Source: DATHZQ01 sp965216945
GTDB taxonomy: Bacteria > Actinomycetota > Acidimicrobiia > Spongiisociales > UBA5794
Reading direction: 5' to 3'
Length of the DNA stretch: 64,000 nt
NCBI GenBank assembly: GCA_965216945.1
Contig: CBDCGU010000003.1
Coordinates: forward strand, 1,550,001-1,614,000
How positions within the stretch are numbered: the first letter of the stretch is position 1; every line of letters begins with the position of its first letter. Made by a program: the position numbers and the translations under genes. Below, in pieces: positions 1-9,718 of this stretch. Below the pieces are notes generated by a model. It searched no databases, was not told the DNA's origin, and saw only the letters and a list, made by a program, of their open reading frames with translations.

Positions 1-12
1 GAGCGGAACCGC

Positions 13-1695
13 GTGTTTCATAGCGTCACCGCCAAGACACTGTGGGAGCGCCGTGTCTCGTTGGTCTGGTGGCTGGTGGCGACGCTGCTCCTCGGGACTT
101 GGCTCGTCGCCTTCTACCCGGCGATCCGGGACAGCGAGCAGCTCCAACAGTTCATCGAGGACTTCCCGCCCGAGCTCCTGTCCCTGTTCGGAATCGACCC
201 GCAGATCTACACGACCGGCTTCGGTTACCTGCAGGCCCAGCTGTACACGCTCATCGGGCCACTCCTGATCATCGCCGTGGCTGTCAGCGTCGGTTCGGCC
301 GCCACGGCGCGCGAGGAGGAAACGGGCACGATCGATACGTTGCTCGGCACACCGCTGCGCCGCAGCCGGCTGATCCTCGAGAAATACGCGGCCATGGTCA
401 CGCTGGCGGCCGCCGTGGCGCTCATGCTCGGCGTCGTGCTGGCAGTGGCCAACCCGATCGTCGACCTCAAGCTGTCCGTCGTCGGCATCGTCGGGATCAA
501 CCTGGGTCTCCTCCTCCTCGGGCTGCTGTTCGGCGGATTGGCGATGGCAGTGGGAGCCTGGCGCGGCCAGCAGTCGGTGGCCGCTGCGGTGGCGGGCGGT
601 CTCGCTCTGGTGGCGTGGTTCGCCAACGGTTTTGCTCCGCTCGTCGACTGGCTGGACACGGTCAATCGATTCCTGCCGTTCCACTGGTACCTCGCCGACG
701 ACCCACTGCTCAACGGCCCCACCATGCTCCACGGTGTGCTCGCCGTCGCGGCACTCGTCGCCGTGGCGCTGGCCGTCGCCGCGTTCCACCGCCGCGACCT
801 CCGCTCTCGCCAGCCGCTGCTCACGCTGCCGCGGCTCCCGCGGCGTACCAACGAGAGCGCCGGCAAGGCCGGCGGTCCCGCCGACTGGTTGCTCGGCAAC
901 GTGTACGGCAAGACGCTGTGGGAGCGACGCCGCTCGTTGTGGGGGTGGATACTCGGACTCGGAGCACTGGCCGCGCTCACCGCGGCGTTCTGGCCCACGA
1001 TCGAGACGAGCGGCGACGCCATGCAAGGCATGCTCGAGGCCATCCCCAGCGAGCTGCTCGCGATGTTCGGCATCACCGACCCGACCAGCCTGACGACGCC
1101 GGAGGGCTTCCTGTCGGCCCGCCTGTATTCCAGCATCGGCACGATCGCATTGCTGACTTTCGCCATCGGCGCAGGCGCAGGCGGGCTCGCCGGCGAGGAG
1201 GCCAGGGGCACGATGGATCTGCTGCTCGGTACACCGACTCGGCGCCGGACGGTGGCGCGCGACAAGCTGGCCTCGATGGTGACGCTGGTCGCCGCCATCG
1301 CCGCGTCCCTGGCAGTCGTCGTGGTCGCGGCAGGCGCGGTCTACGACATGGGTCTGCGGCCGGGATACGTGCTCACCGCCAACGCCGGGCTCGCCTTGCT
1401 TGCGCTCTTCTTTGGAGCGGTTGCCTTCCTGATCGGCGCACAGACCGGCCGCACCGGCTTGGCGACCGGTCTCGCCGCCGGGCTGGCGGTCGCGACGTTC
1501 ATCCTCAACGGCTTTGGTGCTGCAATCGACGGACTCGAGCCGTTCCGGTGGCTCTCCCCCTTCTTCTGGTACCTCCAGGACACCCCACCGCTGGCACGAG
1601 GCTTCTCCGCGACCTACTGGCTGCTCGCCGCGGGCATCGTGGCGTTCGGAGCGCTGGCCGTGCCGGCGTTCCGCCGCCGCGACATCGCCACATGA
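13..1695 (+). CDS. ABC-2 type exporter permease with duplicated halves
   Basis: 560-aa integral membrane protein resembling the permeases annotated as exporters of polyketide antibiotics. It consists of two homologous halves of about 280 residues. Each opens with a TLWERR-type motif before a membrane helix, followed by a PxELLxxFGI segment and then a block of five or so hydrophobic helices that contains a GTxDxLLGTP motif. One chain therefore probably supplies both transmembrane halves. It starts at a GTG only 12 nt into the window, so an ATPase partner probably lies just upstream, out of view. The substrate is unknown. The gene ends about 40 nt before the convergent acyl-CoA synthetase. Confidence 0.85.
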   Translation: MFHSVTAKTLWERRVSLVWWLVATLLLGTWLVAFYPAIRDSEQLQQFIEDFPPELLSLFGIDPQIYTTGFGYLQAQLYTLIGPLLIIAVAVSVGSAATAREEETGTIDTLLGTPLRRSRLILEKYAAMVTLAAAVALMLGVVLAVANPIVDLKLSVVGIVGINLGLLLLGLLFGGLAMAVGAWRGQQSVAAAVAGGLALVAWFANGFAPLVDWLDTVNRFLPFHWYLADDPLLNGPTMLHGVLAVAALVAVALAVAAFHRRDLRSRQPLLTLPRLPRRTNESAGKAGGPADWLLGNVYGKTLWERRRSLWGWILGLGALAALTAAFWPTIETSGDAMQGMLEAIPSELLAMFGITDPTSLTTPEGFLSARLYSSIGTIALLTFAIGAGAGGLAGEEARGTMDLLLGTPTRRRTVARDKLASMVTLVAAIAASLAVVVVAAGAVYDMGLRPGYVLTANAGLALLALFFGAVAFLIGAQTGRTGLATGLAAGLAVATFILNGFGAAIDGLEPFRWLSPFFWYLQDTPPLARGFSATYWLLAAGIVAFGALAVPAFRRRDIAT

Positions 1696-1735
1696 GCGCG
1701 GCTCCGCCGTCACCGGGCCGTTCTGCAAATGCGGC

Positions 1736-3523
1736 TCAGGCGTAGAGCTTCTCGACATCGTCGCTGAAGTTGTCGAGCACCACGCGGCGCTTGACCTTGA
1801 GCGTCGGTGTCAACATGCCGTTCTCCGTGGTGAAGTCCTCCGTCAGAAGGGCGAACTCCCTGATCCGCTCGTAGCGGGCGATCCCGGTGGCGTACTCGTC
1901 GATTTGGCTGCCGATGAGCTCGAGGACGCGCGGGTCGTTGACCATGTCATGGCCCTCGACGTCGAGGCCCTGCTCCTTGGCCCACGCTTCCATGGCCTCC
2001 GGGTCGAGCACCACGAGGGCGACGTTGTACGGTCGGTTGTCGCCGTACACCATGACATTGGCGATGTACGGCGACAGGGAGATCTTCTCTTCGATGATGG
2101 TGGGCACCACGTACTTGCCGTTGGCGAGCTTGTACTGCTCCTTGACCCTCCCGATGATGAAGAGGAACCCCTCGTCGTCCACGTGACCCAGGTCACCCGT
2201 CTTGAAGCCACCGTCGTCGGTGAAGACCTTGGCGTTCTCTTCCGGGAGATTGTGATAGCCCTGCATCACGTTGTGGCCGTAGATCACGACCTCGCCACCT
2301 CGCGGGTCGGCGGAGTCCGCCTCGTTGATCTCGATACGCACGCCCGGGATCGGCTTGCCGACCGAACCGACCTTGCGTGTGCCCGGCCAGTTGGCAGTGG
2401 CGATCGGCGACGTCTCGGAAAGCCCATATCCCTCGTAGACCGTGATCCCGAGGGCATCGATGAAGTGGGCGACTTCGACGGGAATCGCCGCACCGCCACT
2501 GATTGCGTACTTGATCCTGCCGCCGAAACTGTCGCGCACCTTTGCAAACACGATCCGGTCGAAGAAGGCGTGTTGCATGTCGACCCAGCGGCTCGTCTTG
2601 CCCTCCGCCGACAGCTCGCGGCGCTTCTCGGCGTTGGCGATGGCTGCATCGAACATCATCTTCTGCACGCCACCTTGTTCGGCCATCCGCTTCTGCAGAC
2701 CGTCGTAGATGCGACTGAAGATGCGGGGCACGCTGACGAGCATGGTCGGCTGCACCTCGCCGAGGTTTGCAACGATCTTGGCGGTGGATTCTGCGAACGC
2801 CGTCGATGCGCCGACGGCGACCACGCCGTGCAGTTCGACGGTCTGCCCGAACGCATGGGCCCACGGCAGGAACGACAGCGTGCGGTCCTCTTTCACGAAG
2901 GGAAAGACGTCGGTGATGGCACTGATGTTGTGGGCGAGGTTGCCGTGCGACAGCAGCACGCCCTTGGGCTTGCCGGTCGTCCCCGACGTGTAGACGAACC
3001 CGGCGATGTCGCTCGACGACAGGTCAGCCAGCGGTGCGACGTCTTCGCCGATTCCGCCGAGCGAGCCGAACCACACCGCATCGCCCTCTGCGGGTGCCTC
3101 GAAGGAGATGACGTGTTCGAGGGCCGGCAGGTCGCCGGCAAACTCGCGGACCCGCTTGTCGATTCCCTGGCTCGCCACGAACACGACCTTGGCCCCGGAG
3201 TCCCCCAGGATGTAATGCCAGTTCTCCTGGGTCTGGGCCTCGTACATGGGCACCACCGCCGCACCGAGGCCGTAGGCGGCATATGCGGCGACCGCCCACT
3301 CGGTGCGGTTGTCCGAGATGATGCCAACGGCGTCGCCCTTCGTGACGCCCAGCGCGGTCAGTCCGGTGCGAACCCGATCGACCTCTTCGCGGAAGGCGCC
3401 GTAGTTCATCCAGCCCCAGGACCCGTCGCGCTTCTCACCGAAGAGCGGGCGGTCACGGAAGGAGTTGGTGCTGTGCTCCAAGATGTCGATGAGGGTGTTG
3501 AAGCGCGGCGTGAAATCAGCCAT
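1736..3523 (-). CDS. Long-chain fatty-acid--CoA ligase (FadD15-type)
   Basis: 595-aa AMP-forming acyl-CoA synthetase that activates fatty acids with ATP and CoA. The adenylate-binding P-loop motif YTSGTTGKPKG lies at about residues 178-188. GYGLSET and the TGDLGHVD block follow, and the C-terminal lid domain is present. Overall length and the C-terminal LTPTLKVKRR sequence match the bacterial long-chain FadD15/FAA1 group. The ATG is preceded by an AGGGG ribosome-binding sequence. It faces the exporter gene on the left and shares its strand with the acyltransferase pair on the right. The link to lipid synthesis with those genes is inference; the family assignment is firm. Confidence 0.93.
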   Translation of the reverse strand: MADFTPRFNTLIDILEHSTNSFRDRPLFGEKRDGSWGWMNYGAFREEVDRVRTGLTALGVTKGDAVGIISDNRTEWAVAAYAAYGLGAAVVPMYEAQTQENWHYILGDSGAKVVFVASQGIDKRVREFAGDLPALEHVISFEAPAEGDAVWFGSLGGIGEDVAPLADLSSSDIAGFVYTSGTTGKPKGVLLSHGNLAHNISAITDVFPFVKEDRTLSFLPWAHAFGQTVELHGVVAVGASTAFAESTAKIVANLGEVQPTMLVSVPRIFSRIYDGLQKRMAEQGGVQKMMFDAAIANAEKRRELSAEGKTSRWVDMQHAFFDRIVFAKVRDSFGGRIKYAISGGAAIPVEVAHFIDALGITVYEGYGLSETSPIATANWPGTRKVGSVGKPIPGVRIEINEADSADPRGGEVVIYGHNVMQGYHNLPEENAKVFTDDGGFKTGDLGHVDDEGFLFIIGRVKEQYKLANGKYVVPTIIEEKISLSPYIANVMVYGDNRPYNVALVVLDPEAMEAWAKEQGLDVEGHDMVNDPRVLELIGSQIDEYATGIARYERIREFALLTEDFTTENGMLTPTLKVKRRVVLDNFSDDVEKLYA

Positions 3524-3615
3524 TCCAGATTCCCCTGTGTTCGGCGTCTCGCATGGGATGCGCCGACTCTACCGCCTGGCCTCGGGCAGGAGCAGGGCGT
3601 CGGGAGACGTGGCTC

Positions 3616-3957
3616 CTACTTGACGTCCGTCCCGGCAGCCATGGCGGCCAGCAGGCGCTCTTTGGTGGCCGCAAGCTCGGCGTCGTCGAGTTCGCCCCGT
3701 TCCCGACGTTCGATCGATCGGACGATGTGAGCGATGCGATCGTTGCCTTCTCCGAGATCTCGACCCGGATCAGCAAAGGGGCGGGCGACGAGGTACAGGA
3801 ACGTCCCCACCCCGGGAAGCAGGATCGATGCGGCCAGCCAGCCGAGCTTGCGTGCTCCCGTGAGGTCGCGGCGGCGGGCGATGTCGACGATCGTGAACGC
3901 GATCAGGATGAAGGCCGGGATGGACACCAGCAATGCGACGAGCACATCGTTGTTCAT
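3616..3957 (-). CDS. Small membrane protein with PLDc_N-like and SHOCT-like parts
   Basis: 113-aa protein. Two membrane helices occupy about residues 5-25 and 40-62; the segment from RKLGWLA through FLYLVARP resembles the phospholipase D N-terminal membrane domain. A charged tail (RGELDDAELAATKERLL) resembles the SHOCT oligomerisation motif. Its ATG overlaps the stop codon of the upstream acyltransferase by one base (TGATG), so the two are translationally coupled. This combination is common in actinomycetes, but no biochemical role is established. The longer open frame running further upstream is a shadow inside the acyltransferase gene. Confidence 0.75.
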   Translation of the reverse strand: MNNDVLVALLVSIPAFILIAFTIVDIARRRDLTGARKLGWLAASILLPGVGTFLYLVARPFADPGRDLGEGNDRIAHIVRSIERRERGELDDAELAATKERLLAAMAAGTDVK

Positions 3958-5297
3958 CACAGCTCCTGCACCAGCAGCTCGAGGACGTCGCGCCGGCGTT
4001 CCTCGATGGCGTCGCCGGTGTGGGCCGAAGCCACGAGACCGCGCCATGCACGGAACCCGGTCCACAGCGCCTGTACGCGCTCGACGAACACGATCACGGC
4101 GGCCAGGTAGATCGGCATCATCAGAATCGCCAGAAAGGCGAACTCGACGCCGTTGTTGCGGAAGGCGGCCCACGCTGCGATCCCCCACGCGACGGCGAAG
4201 GTCACGACGGCTGTGATGGGTTTCAGCGTGGCCAGCACGGCCGGTGCGACTCTGAGCAGACCGACCGCCTTGACGATGAGCCACGGAATCCAATTGATCA
4301 GGGCACCCATCAGGGCGAAGGGCAACAGCACGACCGACAACAGCAACCAGCCGACGAGCCGCAACACGAAGCGGCGCCCGGTCATGCCCGACAGCAGCTG
4401 CGCATCGGTCAAGCCGAGGGCGTCGAGTTGCTGGTCGTACGACTCCACTGCTTTGCGGATCCGCGCCTTGTTGGCGGCCGGCTTGCGTCCCAGAAAGCCG
4501 GCAAGGAGGTCGCGGGCCGCCAGGGGCACAGGCGCAGCGGGATCGTCGGCGAGCGACCGCAGCAGCATCTCGGAGGCGTGGGTGAGGGAGCGCGCCTCCT
4601 CCCAATCCGTGAAGTCCGGGGCGACGCGCCTCAGGTTGCGCTCGATGTCGTCGGTGAGAGCCCGCACCGCCGCTCGGTTGTCGGGACCGGCGTCGGCACC
4701 CCTCTCCACATAGTGGTCGATGGTGGCGTCCAGATCCATGGGCGGGCCGATCTGGATCGACACCGAGCTGCGGAGGGCGGCCTTGTCTTCGTAGTGGATG
4801 CCCGCAGGGCGGATGAGGATGCCATCCACCCCGTTGGTGCGGGCACCGAGGGCGATCCGGGCGGCCCCGGTCTTGATCGGTGCGATAGATGGCTCATCGC
4901 GAGTGATTCCCTCGGGAAAGATCATCAGATGGGACCGCTCCTCGAGCGCCCCATAGGCGGAGGCGAACATGACGTCGTTCGATCCCTTGCCACGATCCTC
5001 CGGCTTGTGGACGGGGATGGCACCCACCCACCGCATCAGCGTCCCTACGAGCGGGAACTTCCAGATGACGTCCCTGGCGATGATGCGCGGCAAGCGCGGC
5101 ATGGCGTAGATCAACAACAGCGGGTCGGCGAATCCGCCGAAGTGGTTCGAGACCGACAATTGGGGGCGGCCGGTCGTGTCGGCGTTGGACCGGTAGACGT
5201 CGACCTTGCGGTAGACCCCCATCACCATCAGCGACGCCAGCTTGCGGATGAAGCGCTCGCGGCCGGATTGTGGTGGTGGCGGGGTGTCGCTCGACAC
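3957..5297 (-). CDS. PlsC-like 1-acyl-glycerol-3-phosphate acyltransferase
   Basis: 446-aa membrane-associated acyltransferase predicted to acylate lysophosphatidate or a related glycerolipid. The catalytic NHxxxxD motif appears as NHFGGFADP near residue 52, and the substrate-binding motif as FPEGITR around residue 127. The C-terminal third holds three or four hydrophobic helices, so the protein is longer than minimal PlsC (about 250 aa). The GTG start was chosen because TAGATT lies at 5304-5309 on the minus strand, 6 nt upstream, as in leaderless genes here. The substrate is not visible from sequence. Confidence 0.82.
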   Translation of the reverse strand: MSSDTPPPPQSGRERFIRKLASLMVMGVYRKVDVYRSNADTTGRPQLSVSNHFGGFADPLLLIYAMPRLPRIIARDVIWKFPLVGTLMRWVGAIPVHKPEDRGKGSNDVMFASAYGALEERSHLMIFPEGITRDEPSIAPIKTGAARIALGARTNGVDGILIRPAGIHYEDKAALRSSVSIQIGPPMDLDATIDHYVERGADAGPDNRAAVRALTDDIERNLRRVAPDFTDWEEARSLTHASEMLLRSLADDPAAPVPLAARDLLAGFLGRKPAANKARIRKAVESYDQQLDALGLTDAQLLSGMTGRRFVLRLVGWLLLSVVLLPFALMGALINWIPWLIVKAVGLLRVAPAVLATLKPITAVVTFAVAWGIAAWAAFRNNGVEFAFLAILMMPIYLAAVIVFVERVQALWTGFRAWRGLVASAHTGDAIEERRRDVLELLVQEL

Positions 5298-5303
5298 GCC
5301 GCG

Positions 5304-5309
5304 AATCTA
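5304..5309 (-). promoter_or_regulatory. -10 box of probable leaderless acyltransferase mRNA
   Basis: TAGATT on the minus strand, separated by 6 nt from the GTG at 5297. No Shine-Dalgarno sequence fits in the gap. Confidence 0.5.
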
Positions 5310-5529
5310 CCCGGTCGTGGGGCATCGCCGCATCCTCATCGCGAGCCCATTGGTGCCAGTGCTCCGTCTCACAACCTTGGCGATGTTCGGGCGAGTCAGG
5401 GGCGTTGTTGGCAAGAACGCAGGACGCAGGCGCATTCGTGCAATGCGTCAAGGACGAGGACGCCGCCAGCTGCGGTCCTGGCCGTCCTGAACGCGGCAAA
5501 TGTTGTGTGACGGGGCACTAGAGGTGAAG

Positions 5530-6312
5530 CTAGCCGGACTCGCCTTCGACGATGCGCCCCTCCATCCCCCCGGCCACGGTGATCACCTGCCCGCTGACGT
5601 GCCCCGATACACGGTCGGACGCAAGCGTCACGACCTGCGCAGCCACGTCCTCGGGCCGGCCGAGCTTCTTGAGCGACATGGTGGAGGTGACCCTGGCGAT
5701 GTGGTCGGAGTCGAGTCCCTTGTCACCGATCATCGGCGTCACGGTCCAACCGGGGGCGACCACGTTCACCCGCACCCCGGGTCCGATGCGCGCCGCCTCG
5801 TTCTTAGCCGAGAGCAGCAGCCCACTGCTGATGGCGCCTTTGGCGGCGGCGTAATCGGCGTGACCGGCCTCGCCGAACAGACCGGCCGTCGAGGCGATCA
5901 TGATGAGCGAGCCGGTCCCCGTCTGTGCGGCGAGGCGAAGGAAGCCTCGTGCGGTCAGAAAGGTGGCGGTGAGATTGCTCGCCAAGGTGGCGTTCCAGCG
6001 TTCGAGTGACATCTCCCACAGGGGTTCGTCGCCTCGTGGCCACACCCCGGCGTTGGCGACACAGACGTCGAGCCTTCCCAGTGCGGCGACCACGTCGGGC
6101 ACCAACGCATCGGCCTCGGCCTCCACGGTGAGGTCGGCGCTCAGCGCCACCCCACCGATCTCAGCAGCCAGGCCGGCCGCCGCCTCGCCCGACGATCTGA
6201 AGTGCACGGCCACCTTGGCGCCCTCGGCGGCGAAGGCCCGGCACACGGCCGACCCGATGCCTCCGGCGCCGCCGGTGACCAGGACTCCCTTCCCTGCCAA
6301 TCCCGTTTCCAT
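5530..6312 (-). CDS. Short-chain dehydrogenase/reductase (FabG-like)
   Basis: 260-aa NAD(P)-dependent oxidoreductase. The Rossmann nucleotide-binding motif TGGAGGIG lies near the N terminus, NAGVWPRGD in the middle, and the catalytic Ser-Tyr-Lys set is visible as IASTAGLFG followed by YAAAKGA. The C terminus (SGHVSGQVITVAGG) is typical of FabG-like enzymes. The ATG at 6312 follows a TACACT box (6319-6324) by 6 nt, so the longer upstream reading frame was discarded. The substrate cannot be inferred: the divergent neighbour is an ABC exporter and the downstream gene on the same strand is an acyltransferase. Confidence 0.88.
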   Translation of the reverse strand: METGLAGKGVLVTGGAGGIGSAVCRAFAAEGAKVAVHFRSSGEAAAGLAAEIGGVALSADLTVEAEADALVPDVVAALGRLDVCVANAGVWPRGDEPLWEMSLERWNATLASNLTATFLTARGFLRLAAQTGTGSLIMIASTAGLFGEAGHADYAAAKGAISSGLLLSAKNEAARIGPGVRVNVVAPGWTVTPMIGDKGLDSDHIARVTSTMSLKKLGRPEDVAAQVVTLASDRVSGHVSGQVITVAGGMEGRIVEGESG

Positions 6313-6318
6313 CCGGCG

Positions 6319-6324
6319 AGTGTA
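6319..6324 (-). promoter_or_regulatory. -10 box of probable leaderless SDR mRNA
   Basis: TACACT on the minus strand, 6 nt from the ATG at 6312. Confidence 0.5.
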
Positions 6325-6426
6325 CGAGTTCGGTGGTGGGGACGAGCGGTGTTCGAGCGAACCTGCGGTGCCCGGCTCGCCAGGATAGATTGTGCCGGCT
6401 GTTCGCCACCCTGGAGGGCTCCCGCA

Positions 6427-7362
6427 ATGCAGGTCCTGGAGTGCTCGGGTCTGCGCAAGACCTACGACGATCTCGTCGCTGTGGACGATGTGGGCTTCAC
6501 GATCGCACAGGGCGAGACCTTTGGGCTGCTCGGCCCCAACGGAGCCGGCAAGACGACGGCCATCTCGATGATCGCCGGGATCCTCGAGCCGGATGCGGGC
6601 GCCATCCGCGTCTGTGGGGAGGTGGTCAACACCACGAGTACCGCCGGCAAGGGCGAGATCGGGCTCGTACCGCAGGACCTGGCGATCTACCCGGACCTGA
6701 CCGCACGGGAGAACTTGCGCTTCTTCGGTCACCTCTACGACCTACGGGGGTCACACCTCGACAGCCGCATCGACGAGGTGCTCACCGTGACCGGTCTGGG
6801 AGATCGTGCCGACGACCGCGCCGAGGAGTACTCCGGCGGGATGAAGCGCCGGCTCAACATCGGCATTGGGCTGCTCCACGAGCCGAAGTTGTTGATACTC
6901 GACGAGCCCACCGTCGGTGTCGATCCGCAGAGTCGCAACGCCATCCTCGAGAGCGTGGACCGTCTCGGCGATGCCGGTATCGGAGTGCTGTACACCACGC
7001 ATTACATGGAGGAGGCGGAGCGGCTCTGTGACCGGCTCGCCATCATCGACGGCGGGCAGATTCAGGCCGAGGGGACCCGGCGGCAGCTCGTCGAGATGGT
7101 CGGTGAGCACGATCGGGTTCGTCTTGGAATCGACGGCGACGCCGCCGCCGTCGCCGCTGCAGTACGGCGGATCGACGCCATCGACAGCGCCACGCATGCG
7201 GACGGCGAGGTCGAGCTCTTGACCGAGGACGCCCGCACCGTTCTCCCCGAGCTGATCGCCACCGCCAGTGCCGTGGGGGGAGGGGTCACATCGGTCGACG
7301 TCGTCGAGCCCAATCTCGAAGCGGTGTTTCTCCACCTCACGGGGAGGGCGCTGCGCGACTGA
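6427..7362 (+). CDS. ABC-2 exporter ATP-binding protein
   Basis: 311-aa ABC ATPase of the drug-exporter (DrrA/CcmA-like) type. Walker A is GPNGAGKTT near residue 38, the signature is YSGGMKRRL, and Walker B is LLILDEPTVGVD followed by the H-loop in YTTHYMEEAE. The C-terminal 80 residues form the regulatory tail seen in this family. The ATG at 6427 sits behind a GGAGGG sequence. The stop overlaps the next ATG by one base, so this is the first gene of a three-gene exporter operon. The substrate is unknown; antibiotic or lipid export is typical of the family. Confidence 0.93.
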   Translation: MQVLECSGLRKTYDDLVAVDDVGFTIAQGETFGLLGPNGAGKTTAISMIAGILEPDAGAIRVCGEVVNTTSTAGKGEIGLVPQDLAIYPDLTARENLRFFGHLYDLRGSHLDSRIDEVLTVTGLGDRADDRAEEYSGGMKRRLNIGIGLLHEPKLLILDEPTVGVDPQSRNAILESVDRLGDAGIGVLYTTHYMEEAERLCDRLAIIDGGQIQAEGTRRQLVEMVGEHDRVRLGIDGDAAAVAAAVRRIDAIDSATHADGEVELLTEDARTVLPELIATASAVGGGVTSVDVVEPNLEAVFLHLTGRALRD

Positions 7363-8558
7363 TGGGCGCCGCGATTCGGATTGCGATGAAGGACCTCCGC
7401 CAGCGGCTGCGCGACCGCTCGGCTCTCATGCTGGGCATCGTCGCCCCGCTGGGACTGGCATTCATCTTCTCCCTCATCATCCCCGAGATGGACGACTTCT
7501 CGGTTCGGCTCGGCGTGGTCGACGCCGACCGAGGGGAGCTGTCGACGGTGTTGATCGACGACGTCTTCGGTGCGTTGACCGGCGAGGACGAACTCCTGAC
7601 CATCGTCACGCTGTCGTCCCGCAGCGACGCAGCTGCCGCCGTCGAAGCGGGCGAGGTCGATGCGGCCGTGATCATCCCGACAGGCTTCACTGCCGCCGTC
7701 GAAGCAGCAGACCCAGGGACGTGCAACGCCGGCGAATGCACGGCAGCGCGCATCGAGGTGATCGGCCACGTCGATCGACAGACCTCTGCGCAGATCGCCG
7801 AAGCGATCACGACCAGCTTTGCCGGCCGGCTCACCGGCGTCCGGGTTGCCCTGGCCACCGCCTTCGCCACGGGCGCCAGAAATACCGCCAGCGTCGCCGC
7901 CGCCGCGTCGCAGACGCCGCCGCACATCACTCTCGACCAGGAGTTGGCGGCGACCAGGGAGCTCGACATCAGCACGTTCTTCGCTGCCGGGATGGCGGTG
8001 TTCTTCGTGTTCTTCACCGTGCAGTTCGGCGTTGCGAGCCTGCTGGAGGAGAGGACGCTGGGGACCATGCCGCGCCTGCTGGCGGCACCGATCAAACGGG
8101 GACAGATCGTTGCCGGCAAGGCGCTGGCCGCATTCCTACTCGGGGTCGTGGCCATGACCGTGCTCGCCGTCGGTTCGACGCTGTTCATCGGAGCCGAGTG
8201 GGGGAACCCACTCGGGGTGGCGCTGCTCATCGTGACCGCGGTGCTGGCGGCGATCGGCATCATGGCCGTGATCGCAACGCTGGCGAAGACGCCCGAGCAG
8301 GCGGGCAACTGGCAGGCCATCGTCGCCGTCGTGCTCGGGATGCTCGGCGGCACCTTCTTCCCGATCAGCCAGGCTCCAGGCCTTCTCTCCCGGCTCACCT
8401 TCCTCACACCGCATGCGTGGTTCATGCGCGGGCTGGGCGATCTCGCCGGCGGTGGCGGTGCCGGCGAGGCTGTCGAAGCGGCGCTGGCGATGCTGGTGTT
8501 CGCCGTCGTCACCGTGGCGCTGGCCGCGACGCGGCTCAGGCGAATGGTGGCGGCATGA
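7362..8558 (+). CDS. ABC-2 exporter permease, first subunit
   Basis: 398-aa membrane protein with an N-terminal helix, a soluble extracytoplasmic region (about residues 40-200) and five or six C-terminal helices. These include the ERTLGTMPRLLAAP and GGTFFPISQ motifs of the ABC2_membrane_3 group. The start overlaps the ATPase stop (TGATG) and the end overlaps the next start (ATGA). It most likely pairs with the following permease to form a heterodimeric channel driven by the upstream ATPase. Confidence 0.88.
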   Translation: MGAAIRIAMKDLRQRLRDRSALMLGIVAPLGLAFIFSLIIPEMDDFSVRLGVVDADRGELSTVLIDDVFGALTGEDELLTIVTLSSRSDAAAAVEAGEVDAAVIIPTGFTAAVEAADPGTCNAGECTAARIEVIGHVDRQTSAQIAEAITTSFAGRLTGVRVALATAFATGARNTASVAAAASQTPPHITLDQELAATRELDISTFFAAGMAVFFVFFTVQFGVASLLEERTLGTMPRLLAAPIKRGQIVAGKALAAFLLGVVAMTVLAVGSTLFIGAEWGNPLGVALLIVTAVLAAIGIMAVIATLAKTPEQAGNWQAIVAVVLGMLGGTFFPISQAPGLLSRLTFLTPHAWFMRGLGDLAGGGGAGEAVEAALAMLVFAVVTVALAATRLRRMVAA

Positions 8559-9718
8559 AGGTGCTCCAGATCGGCTGGAACTCGGTCCGCCGCCTCCTGC
8601 GGGAGCCGTCGAACGTCTTCTTCGTCTTCATCTTCCCCATGCTGATGATCATCGTCCTGGGCGTCAGCTTCGGCGGCGAGTTCAAGCCACGACTCGGGGT
8701 CGTGGTCGAAGCCGACGGCCCGTTCTCGGCAGCACTGCTGGACCACGTCACGACAGACGACTCCATCAACGTCGATGAGGTCACGTCGGTGGAGGATCTC
8801 AGTGGAGGCGTGGAGCGGGGGCGGTTCAACGCCGGGCTGGTGGTACCGGACGACTACGACCAACGTCTTGCCGCCGGCGAACCAGCCGTGGTCGGATTCG
8901 TCGGCCGGGCCAGCGACATCGTGAGCCGGCGGCTGCTCAGCACCAGCCAGGCCGCGATCAGCGAGGAGAACATCGGGTGGGTCGCCGTGGCGGCCATCGG
9001 CGCAGCAGACGCCGACGAGCGAACCACGATCCTGGCGACGGCCGACTCGGTGCGCAGTTCCGCGGGTGACGTCAGGGTGGTGGTGAGCTCGACCGGTGAA
9101 GCGCTCTTCCCCGAGACACTCGGCCAGTTCGATCTCGGCGCCTCCCAGCAGCTCTTGCTCTTCGTGTTCCTCACATCCATGGCCGGATCCGTCGCCCTCA
9201 TCCAATCTCGCCAGTGGGGCGTCACCCGCCGCATGGTGTCGACCCCGACGAGCACGGGGACGATCATCGGCGGCGAGGCACTCGGCCGCTACCTGGTGGC
9301 ACTCGTGCAAGGTGTGTTCATCATGCTGGGATCCTTGCTCCTCTTCGGCGTCAACTGGGGCGATCCCTCGGGAGCGGCCGCGATTCTCCTGTTCTTCTGC
9401 GCCGTCGGAGCCGGGGCCGGGATGCTCGTCGGCTCGATCGCCACCAACGACCAGCAGGCCGGCTCCTTTGGCGTCTTCGCCTCCCTGGGAATCGCCGCCA
9501 TCGGTGGCTGCATGGTGCCCATCGAGTTCTTCCCAGAGACGATGCAACGGATCGCCCACCTGACCCCGCACGCATGGGGACTCGATGCGTTTGCGGAACT
9601 GGTGCGCCACAACGGGACGATCGCCGACATCGCCCTCGAGCTCACGATTCTCGCCGGCTTCGCCCTCGTACTGCTCTCGCTCGCCTCGTGGCGTCTGCGC
9701 AAGACTTTGACGGGATGA
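8555..9718 (+). CDS. ABC-2 exporter permease, second subunit
   Basis: 387-aa paralogue of the preceding permease with the same plan: one N-terminal helix, an extracytoplasmic domain, and a C-terminal bundle containing RQWGVTRRMVSTP and GGCMVPIEFFP. The ATG at 8555 lies within ATGA shared with the previous stop codon. The longer frame to the left is a shadow of the first permease. The operon ends here and is followed by a strong hairpin at 9759-9791. Confidence 0.88.
   Translation: MKVLQIGWNSVRRLLREPSNVFFVFIFPMLMIIVLGVSFGGEFKPRLGVVVEADGPFSAALLDHVTTDDSINVDEVTSVEDLSGGVERGRFNAGLVVPDDYDQRLAAGEPAVVGFVGRASDIVSRRLLSTSQAAISEENIGWVAVAAIGAADADERTTILATADSVRSSAGDVRVVVSSTGEALFPETLGQFDLGASQQLLLFVFLTSMAGSVALIQSRQWGVTRRMVSTPTSTGTIIGGEALGRYLVALVQGVFIMLGSLLLFGVNWGDPSGAAAILLFFCAVGAGAGMLVGSIATNDQQAGSFGVFASLGIAAIGGCMVPIEFFPETMQRIAHLTPHAWGLDAFAELVRHNGTIADIALELTILAGFALVLLSLASWRLRKTLTG

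Noticed and set aside
1514..3730. 738-codon plus-strand open frame
   Set aside because: Antisense to the acyl-CoA synthetase; its translation shows no domain and is rich in residues expected from reversed GC-biased codons.
5310..5529. Short plus-strand frames in the gap between acyltransferase and SDR
   Set aside because: No start signals, no domain, and composition like random GC-rich sequence; the gap appears non-coding.
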